64,000 nucleotides of DNA from Lateolabrax maculatus. Lineage: Eukaryota > Chordata > Actinopteri > Acropomatiformes > Lateolabracidae. The stretch spans positions 4,477,001 through 4,541,000 of the forward strand of contig CM062219.1 in assembly GCA_031216445.1 (NCBI GenBank), read 5' to 3'. Position numbers and translations under genes: made by a program. How positions within the stretch are numbered: position 1 is the stretch's first letter; each line of letters opens with the position of its first letter. Under the pieces are notes generated by a model that ran no database searches, was not told the origin of the DNA, and was given only the letters and a program-made list of their open reading frames with translations. Positions 61,637 through 64,000 of this stretch are shown here, in pieces.

Positions 61637-61840
61637 CTGCTCTCAAGGCTGTATCCCTGGTGAGGCCTTGTATGTCCTTCCTCTCAGTTAATCAGTGTCT
61701 CCTGACAAAGAAACTCCCCCTACTCCTCCCCACCACCTCCACCTGCACCAGCGGGCCAGCCGGGGCCCTCGCCCGCCAAAGGAAAAGAAAATCAATGGTT
61801 CCTCTATCTATCGACTGGCAGGGCAGACAACAGCATGTGA
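29703..61840 (+). CDS. arhgef28: Rho guanine nucleotide exchange factor 28 (p190RhoGEF / RGNEF), 34 coding exons
   Basis: Thirty-four coding exons (numbered 2-35) join in frame to 5190 nt, about 1729 aa, close to the human protein of about 1700. They are given as exon groups below. Domain order: N-terminal beta-rich region (1-185), ankyrin-like segment (186-250), Ser/Pro-rich linker, C1 zinc finger (about 709-757), DH (about 905-1105), PH (about 1120-1250), coiled coil (about 1475-1590) and tail. The DH domain loads GTP onto RhoA; PH and C1 contribute membrane and protein contacts. In mammals this protein also binds focal adhesion kinase and microtubules, and an RNA-binding role on neurofilament light-chain mRNA has been reported. 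The start ATG is in MEVNRREVPLY, which matches the human MEL...EAPLY start. The first 33 exons (2-34) are secure; the terminal exon is less so. A decayed copy of exon 8 lies in intron 9. Confidence 0.92.
30326..30379. repeat. (CT)n simple repeat
   Basis: Pyrimidine-only run of TCTC/CCTCTC units with few interruptions; a shorter one lies at 29933-29952. Confidence 0.9.
31084..31215 (+). repeat. Dispersed teleost-type repeat, copy 2 (family R2)
   Basis: Order of words: TAGCCATCCCTAGTGGCATG, GTGGGTCGGTCCACCACTTT, CAGACTGAAAATATCTCAAC, CAGGCATTCATGGTCCCCAG. This is the 5' part of the family also seen at 17114-17287. Confidence 0.65.
32280..32361. promoter_or_regulatory. Paired perfect CRE palindromes in arhgef28 intron 2
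   Basis: TGACGTCA occurs at 32280-32287 and again at 32354-32361, 74 bases apart. The full 8-mer is the CREB/ATF site and is rare by chance in AT-rich DNA. A 25-base interval after the second copy leads to an ATG at 32386 with a 63-codon open frame. It could be an enhancer or an alternative promoter; neither is proven. Confidence 0.4.
36690..36830 (+). repeat. Dispersed repeat family R1, copy 1 (plus orientation)
   Basis: Holds TTATTTGTCCAGGTTTTGAG ATATCC (36783-36808). The same core occurs reversed at 37404-37428, and a diverged form at 59895-59925. The 5' part of this copy is poorly preserved. Confidence 0.6.
37370..37503 (-). repeat. Dispersed repeat family R1, copy 2 (minus orientation)
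   Basis: On the minus strand this starts GTTAAAGGGTCAGTTCACAC near 37500 and reaches GTGTCCAGGTTTTGAGATAT near 37424. It faces the copy at 36690-36830, so the two could pair as an inverted repeat in the intron 4 transcript. Confidence 0.65.
39246..40457 (+). other. arhgef28: arhgef28 exons 5-6: ankyrin-like segment
   Basis: Exon 5 (39246-39435, 190 nt) encodes KETLLHLAVRLGLVHLSRFL and NQEGDTPLQLAQKNGQHAMF. These are two ankyrin-type helices-turn units, matching human ESLLHLAMRWGL...EEGATPLDLALREG. Exon 6 (40268-40457, 190 nt) encodes a Cys-rich stretch with VWCVWSDSSCMLRF and ends DHSILKL, matching the human segment just before FRKYFW. Splice phases 2 and 0 fit. Intron 5 (39436-40267) holds a short tandem duplication near 40116-40153 (GATGACTAATGAAGACAAAT unit, about 21 bp). 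Confidence 0.85.
42028..42064. repeat. (CA)n microsatellite
   Basis: About 18 uninterrupted CA units. Confidence 0.95.
42346..42372. repeat. (GGA)n trinucleotide repeat
   Basis: About eight GGA units upstream of exon 8. The duplicate copy downstream keeps only a short GAGGAGGAGGG, so the run expanded here or shrank there after the duplication. Confidence 0.9.
42935..43110 (+). pseudogene. Decayed tandem duplicate of arhgef28 exon 8
   Basis: This block repeats 42305-42450 in order: CTGGATAG, TCCAGAGGACCTGA, CTTCTTGGGA, TATGTCATGCA, TTTTGCACAG, then exon-like AGGAAGGAGCTCC. The exon copy starts at 43071 after an intact acceptor and has a possible donor AATGG|GTAATT at 43111. In the incoming phase from exon 9 it would read GIRKELHVA and then TGA (43097-43099). 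The true exon reads GVSKELRVEE. It is therefore a dead exon or, if spliced, a poison exon. Confidence 0.8.
44640..44965 (+). repeat. Old dispersed teleost-type repeat
   Basis: Word order: ACTTTACTCATGCACTGCAC, CTACTTTGTACTTCATTACT, CAGAGGGAAATATACTTTTT, TTGACAGCTATTGTTACTAA, TTAGCTCTACCATGACCAGC and CATTAAAATG. I recognise this order from a common old interspersed repeat in fish. Class unknown to me; strongly diverged. Confidence 0.55.
45209..45226 (+). other. Possible 18-nt microexon of arhgef28
   Basis: The sequence between TTTTTTTCTAG and a GTGAGG donor is 18 nt and phase 1 to phase 1, so it would insert six codons (ENRQPA) between exons 9 and 10 without changing the frame. Exon 9 also joins exon 10 directly in frame, so inclusion is optional. 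No homologue is known to me. Confidence 0.3.
47027..47366. mobile_element. Foldback MITE-like element in arhgef28 intron 13
   Basis: The left arm TATTTTGGGAAATAACGC ... AGTTAGATGAGACGATCGA is matched in inverse at the right end (TCGATCTTCATCTCAAACTC ... GCTTAATTCCCAAAATG). Arms are about 60 bases and 80 percent or so alike by eye. The interior holds ACGACAAGTTGTGG and TATTTCTTGGCCGGGAGCAG, as in a high-copy fish repeat I recognise. It carries no protein; the minus-strand open frame through it (47046-47330) is accidental. Confidence 0.75.
47674..47703. repeat. (GT)n microsatellite
   Basis: About 15 uninterrupted GT units in intron 13. Confidence 0.95.
49907..50008 (+). other. arhgef28: arhgef28 exon 15: phase-symmetric 102-nt cassette
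   Basis: It begins after TTCTTTACAG and ends at GTATGT. It is 102 nt, phase 2 at both ends, and encodes 34 residues including RFRKRAQSADDEGSMELAES and LTLSEFLKE. Joining exon 14 straight to exon 16 also keeps the frame and gives KRIEEEELDKYNIP, which is closer to the human reference (NRIQEEEWDKYIIP) as I remember it. It is therefore likely an alternatively used exon. Confidence 0.75.
50640..51769 (+). other. arhgef28: arhgef28 exons 16-18: C1 zinc-finger region
   Basis: Exons: 50640-50763, 51485-51620 and 51714-51769. Exon 16 encodes KVESEKYKVIRTFSFLKSRM, a signature of this GEF subfamily. Exons 17-18 carry an atypical C1 domain. All ligands are present: H-x12-C (HRFNTGSCLGPTVC), C-x2-C, C-x2-C (HCSSC), x4-H, x2-C (HKGC) and a final C (PPC). 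It should bind two zinc ions. Whether it binds diacylglycerol is unknown; the subfamily's C1 domains are usually regarded as atypical. Confidence 0.92.
51889..52440 (+). other. arhgef28: arhgef28 exons 19-21: linker between C1 and DH
   Basis: Exons: 51889-51949, 52092-52227 and 52325-52440. They encode residues about 758-861: KLQDKYAVTMVKNRTASLPQ, then a Ser/Thr-rich stretch ending SSTSTDSSFGE. The layout matches human KKFQEKYNKNKPQ followed by a serine-rich linker. Phases 1, 2 and 1 fit. Confidence 0.85.
52441..53286 (+). other. arhgef28 intron 21 contents
   Basis: A 0.85 kb AT-rich intron. Nothing recognised in it. Confidence 0.6.
53287..54743 (+). other. arhgef28: arhgef28 exons 22-26: DH (RhoGEF) domain
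   Basis: Exons: 53287-53427, 53630-53880, 53978-54103, 54227-54344 and 54489-54743. The DH domain runs from about residue 905 to 1105. Conserved region 1 is RQDVIYELMQTELHHLQTLH, with the Glu that contacts switch I of Rho. Conserved region 3 is PECILLVTQRITKYPVLLER, with the helix that carries the RITKYP motif. Catalytic residues look intact, so exchange activity on RhoA is expected. The acceptor of exon 23 (GATGCAG|AGCTGATGCAG) has a weak pyrimidine tract and a decoy AG 11 bases on. The acceptor of exon 25 (TTCAAG|CAACAAG) has a decoy AG seven bases on. Confidence 0.95.
54489..55240 (+). other. arhgef28: arhgef28 exons 26-28: PH domain
   Basis: Exons: 54489-54743, 54833-54909 and 55062-55240. 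The PH domain covers about residues 1120-1250: KLKNGHAFRKQDMM, LLLWKTATGRLKDVLALLL, TDTLIFLQEKDQKYTFATV, LQKLIVREVANEERGMFLIS and the C-terminal helix ERNTWMRLIREAVE. This matches the human protein closely and is the most conserved stretch in the window. The DH-PH tandem is typical of Dbl-family exchange factors. Confidence 0.95.
55338..56697 (+). other. arhgef28: arhgef28 exons 29-31: post-PH region
   Basis: Exons: 55338-55429, 55525-55710 and 56459-56697. They encode CPEEEEEYTSESEEEKRAAE, then QDQRICSCLDEKLQIYTAL and ELPQAAVLLAAALQE, all matching the human order after the PH domain. Exon 31 is a Ser/Pro-rich stretch ending HKTDTNDIEFK. Intron 30 (55711-56458) is AT-rich with nothing recognised. 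Confidence 0.88.
56698..58177 (+). other. arhgef28 introns 31-32 contents
   Basis: Intron 31 (56698-57468) and intron 32 (57517-58177) flank the 48-nt exon 32. Nothing else recognised. Confidence 0.6.
57469..58696 (+). other. arhgef28: arhgef28 exons 32-33: FAK-binding region and coiled coil
   Basis: Exon 32 is 57469-57516 (VAQSVQSLTQLLYSLQ). Exon 33 is 58178-58696 (519 nt, 173 residues). Exon 33 starts ATVAIQDSCYEVQRVLLHE and becomes a long Glu/Arg/Gln-rich coiled coil (about residues 1475-1590), ending in EEYQQSLERLREGQRNVERE and RHSRQRSLPTVI. In mouse p190RhoGEF the focal adhesion kinase site lies in this C-terminal part; that it does so here is inferred. The opposite strand stays open because the codons are GAG/CTC-rich; that frame is not a gene. 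Confidence 0.92.
58697..60254 (+). other. arhgef28 intron 33 contents
   Basis: A 1.6 kb intron with a copy of repeat R1 at 59817-59995. No exon needed or recognised. Confidence 0.6.
59817..59995 (+). repeat. Dispersed repeat family R1, copy 3 (plus orientation)
   Basis: Starts TTAAAGGGTCAGCTCACCCA and contains CCACTTACCTCTACCTGTAT, TTATTTGTCCAGGGTTCAAG and CAATACAATGGAGATCTTAT. It is the fullest of the three R1 copies and shares its start with the minus-strand copy ending at 37503. Confidence 0.65.
60255..60540 (+). other. arhgef28: arhgef28 exon 34: C-terminal tail
   Basis: Begins after CTCCCTCAG and ends at GTAAGA. It is 286 nt, phase 0 to phase 1. It encodes GSVFVNEAAFASSSVNNRHV, corresponding to human NSFFINEALVQMSFNTFN, and then a Ser/Thr/Gln-rich stretch. 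The frame runs to a stop 54 bases past the donor, so an intron-retained form would end with about 18 extra residues. Confidence 0.88.
60541..61751 (+). other. arhgef28 intron 34 contents
   Basis: A 1.2 kb AT-rich intron with a CA microsatellite at 61592-61629, ending in a long C/T-rich tract before the proposed terminal exon. Confidence 0.5.
61592..61629. repeat. (CA)n microsatellite
   Basis: About 18 uninterrupted CA units, 120 bases before the proposed terminal exon. Confidence 0.95.
61752..61840 (+). other. arhgef28: arhgef28 exon 35: proposed terminal coding exon
   Basis: Preceded by a strong pyrimidine tract and CACCAG. With the phase 1 G from exon 34 it reads AGQPGPSPAKGKENQWFLYL, then nine more residues and TGA at 61838-61840. 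The human protein ends, as I recall it, in GAKENIVYL, so GKEN...LYL supports homology. A decoy acceptor seven bases on (GGCCAG) gives another open frame of about 37 residues. If this exon is wrong, the real last exon lies outside the window. Confidence 0.55.
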
Positions 61841-63160
61841 ATCACAGTTCACTGGTGATGGTTGAGTGATTGGGACATCGATCTAAAAGAATCTTTATAA
61901 AACTCATTACAGCATGACTTGTCATCGCATCAGGCGAAGGGTGGGGTGCAAGGGGGTGGGTGCGAGGAGGGGAATGAGTGATGCAGACACGTATTAATCT
62001 GTGTTTCACTCGCGACGTGTCAGCTACATTCTCACGTTTGCACATCCCCATTCCTAATCCATTCATGCACAAGCTCATTCTCATATTCACGGCAGGCGGG
62101 GCGGGGGGGGGGAATTAAAGGTTACATGTCTACCTCAGCCCTTGTGAACACGGAGTTTCTGATATTGTTTTCCAGCAATAGCAGGCGGCACAATCTCTTC
62201 CTCATTGATCGGCTTATTAACCTTTCCTCGTTACTGAGCACACACAAGCCCCAGTGAAACCTGAGTCACTTGTTAACAAGCCTGGGGTGTGTACCCGGCG
62301 GCAAGCTACAACGCAGGGTGCGTTCCAGCTGACATCTACCCACAATGCATTACTCAGTGGATCCCATGAGGGCCTGTGATGACACTGAATAATATTCCCC
62401 AATCTTCACAATAATTCCCCCATTAGATTTAAACCTCTTGAAGGAGTCATTTTAGTATTTTTATGTGCAAATAGTTGCACTCAGATTTTAAGGCCTGCTT
62501 TACGACCTCACGCTGGATCACGTGCTGCCTGGTATGTGGAGGAACCTGGTGTCTCTTTTTTTCCGTGTGAAAAGAGAAGGGAATCTCTTTCACATGCAAA
62601 TTCTCCATTGTGCCGTCAGTCACATGGATCAATCACGTCTCATTCTTACCTGAGCCTGTGAAGATTTCTTCTCATGCACTCACACACAGACACACAAATA
62701 CACACCCTTTTTTTCATTCAGTGGATTTCCATAATTTGTTCCTGCACAATGTAATCTTGGGGAACCAGTTGGATGGAATTTTCTGAAATGACGTCTCATC
62801 TGATGAGTCGTGTCGGTTTATTTGTTGCTCACCTTTTTCATACAAAGGAGGAGAGCATCGTGAGTAGGTTGAGGAAGAAAAGAGAGATGAAACCGGTGCT
62901 CTTTACAGGATGTAAGTTAATTCACACCTTGTATAGTATGCTGCATGATGCACGAACCTGATCTGTGACCTTCTAACAAAGCACCCGGCTGCACAGTAAT
63001 GGCTAAATGATACCCATGATTATTTTGCGCAATATTTAGATCACGATTTCAGTAGAATAGAAAAAGACGTAACTTTTTTGTCCCACCAGAGCAGGAAATG
63101 TATCTTTGTCTCACCAATCGAGACAATAAAAGACACAACATAAAAAGAATAAACACAACT
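61841..63160 (+). other. arhgef28: Probable arhgef28 3' UTR
   Basis: No coding sequence after the proposed stop. The first clear plus-strand AATAAA hexamers are at 63125 and 63148. They lie inside a stretch (about 63080-63200) that looks like the tail of an old retroposon, so the true poly(A) site is uncertain. Confidence 0.35.
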
Positions 63161-63210
63161 CATCATAAATAATCAGCAATACAGAAATAGATAAGCAAAA
63201 GTTGATACCA
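63080..63210. repeat. Possible old retroposon remnant
   Basis: Contains TTGTCCCACCAGAGCAGGAA ATG, then an A-rich series ATAAAAGACACAACATAAAA and CAGCAATACAGAAATAGATA. This resembles the common fish retroposon end that reads TTATTGTCCC...GGAAATTTG. Too diverged to classify by eye. Confidence 0.35.
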
Positions 63211-64000
63211 TTTAAAGAAATTTCGAAGCATGCAGATATTTTAGTGCTGTTTTGTCATTATATTGATTGAACATGGCACAAAGAATCCTTTATATATGTC
63301 ATTGTTTACTACAGCATTATATAGGCTGTAAAGGCTTTAACTCATATTCAGAGTAGGGGTGTCATAGATGAAGCTTTCCTGTATACAGCAGAGCTTTACA
63401 TAGCTTCTAATGATGAAGGCGACAGTTTTCCTGGTTGTTCCAGCAGCCCTAGCCAATTGGTTTCAAATTGATATTCTTTTTTTTTTCACTTTCTATAAAT
63501 AGCATGCACGTTGTAACATATTAATAATGCTAAAATGGTATTACATCGTGGATAAAGACAGAGATTGAGTGTTTGTATCATCTGGCTGCACACTGATGTC
63601 TCATCTATCAGAGGCCTTTCCTATATGGTGGCAAACAGAGCTACTCTCACAGACTCTTATATAATTAATCAAACAGAGACACTTTCCTACAGGGACACAA
63701 TGAGGCAATTTATAGTTCACGCCATCTGTTTCCATGGCAGCACACCTGCCCTAATGCTAGACGGCACCCACCATGCACACAAATGCAAGAATGGAAGCAC
63801 ACATTGTCAGCTAAATACCACCCATAAAACCACATTCTCTTTCAGATCTGCTTTAATTGAATGATAATGTTATTAATTCTTGAAGGGATTTAAAAAAAAA
63901 CAGAAAAAAACACTTCAGGAGGCCATATGTTTGCCAGCTCAAAGGTTTGAACCCTTGTTATCTGCTTGAAGGCTGCTCTCAACAGATATTTGTTCACCCT
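63211..64000. other. Downstream flank of arhgef28, no gene seen
   Basis: AT-rich sequence to the end of the window. The open frame at 63565-63864 (plus) has no recognisable product or exon context. Confidence 0.55.

Noticed and set aside
1..64000. CRISPR arrays, bacterial operons, phage or viral genes
   Set aside because: No spaced direct repeats, no bacterial-style gene packing and no viral protein were seen. The tandem repeats are microsatellites.

Overview
This is a vertebrate nuclear window, almost certainly from a teleost fish. It has long GT-AG split genes, AT-rich introns, many CA/GT microsatellites and several dispersed repeats of types common in fish genomes. The gene order is foxd1 (-), btf3 (+), ankra2 (-), arhgef28 (+). 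That is the order of FOXD1-BTF3-ANKRA2-ARHGEF28 on human 5q13, so this is an old conserved synteny block. It is also the main reason for calling the forkhead gene foxd1 rather than another FoxD paralogue.

Layout. 1-4640 is intergenic and rich in microsatellites. 4650-6680 is foxd1, a single-exon forkhead gene (354 aa) read leftward from a TATA-containing promoter near 6670. 6680-12600 is intergenic. 12620-16810 is btf3, the beta subunit of the nascent polypeptide-associated complex, with five coding exons joining to 162 aa. 16810-18050 separates the two convergent 3' ends. 18050-21400 is ankra2, eight coding exons on the minus strand joining to 313 aa; its first coding exon appears to use a GC donor. 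21420-26600 is intergenic, and UTP15, which sits here in human, was not found. 26640-61840 is arhgef28 (p190RhoGEF/RGNEF), one 5' untranslated exon plus 34 coding exons that join in frame to about 1729 aa. Its parts in order are an N-terminal region, an ankyrin-like segment, a Ser/Pro-rich linker, a C1 zinc finger, DH and PH domains, a coiled coil and a tail. 61841-64000 is its probable 3' UTR and downstream DNA.

The four genes are not a pathway: they are a transcription factor, a translation-linked chaperone subunit, an ankyrin adaptor and a Rho GEF that happen to stay linked. I found no bacterial-type system, CRISPR array, viral gene or complete autonomous transposon. The most notable items are a decayed tandem duplicate of arhgef28 exon 8 that would act as a poison exon if spliced, a phase-symmetric 102-nt cassette exon, a possible 18-nt microexon, the GC-AG intron in ankra2, paired perfect CRE palindromes in arhgef28 intron 2, a foldback element in intron 13 and a Tc1-type MITE in intron 1. 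All exon boundaries were read by eye from splice signals, reading phase and remembered family sequences; no alignment was run.
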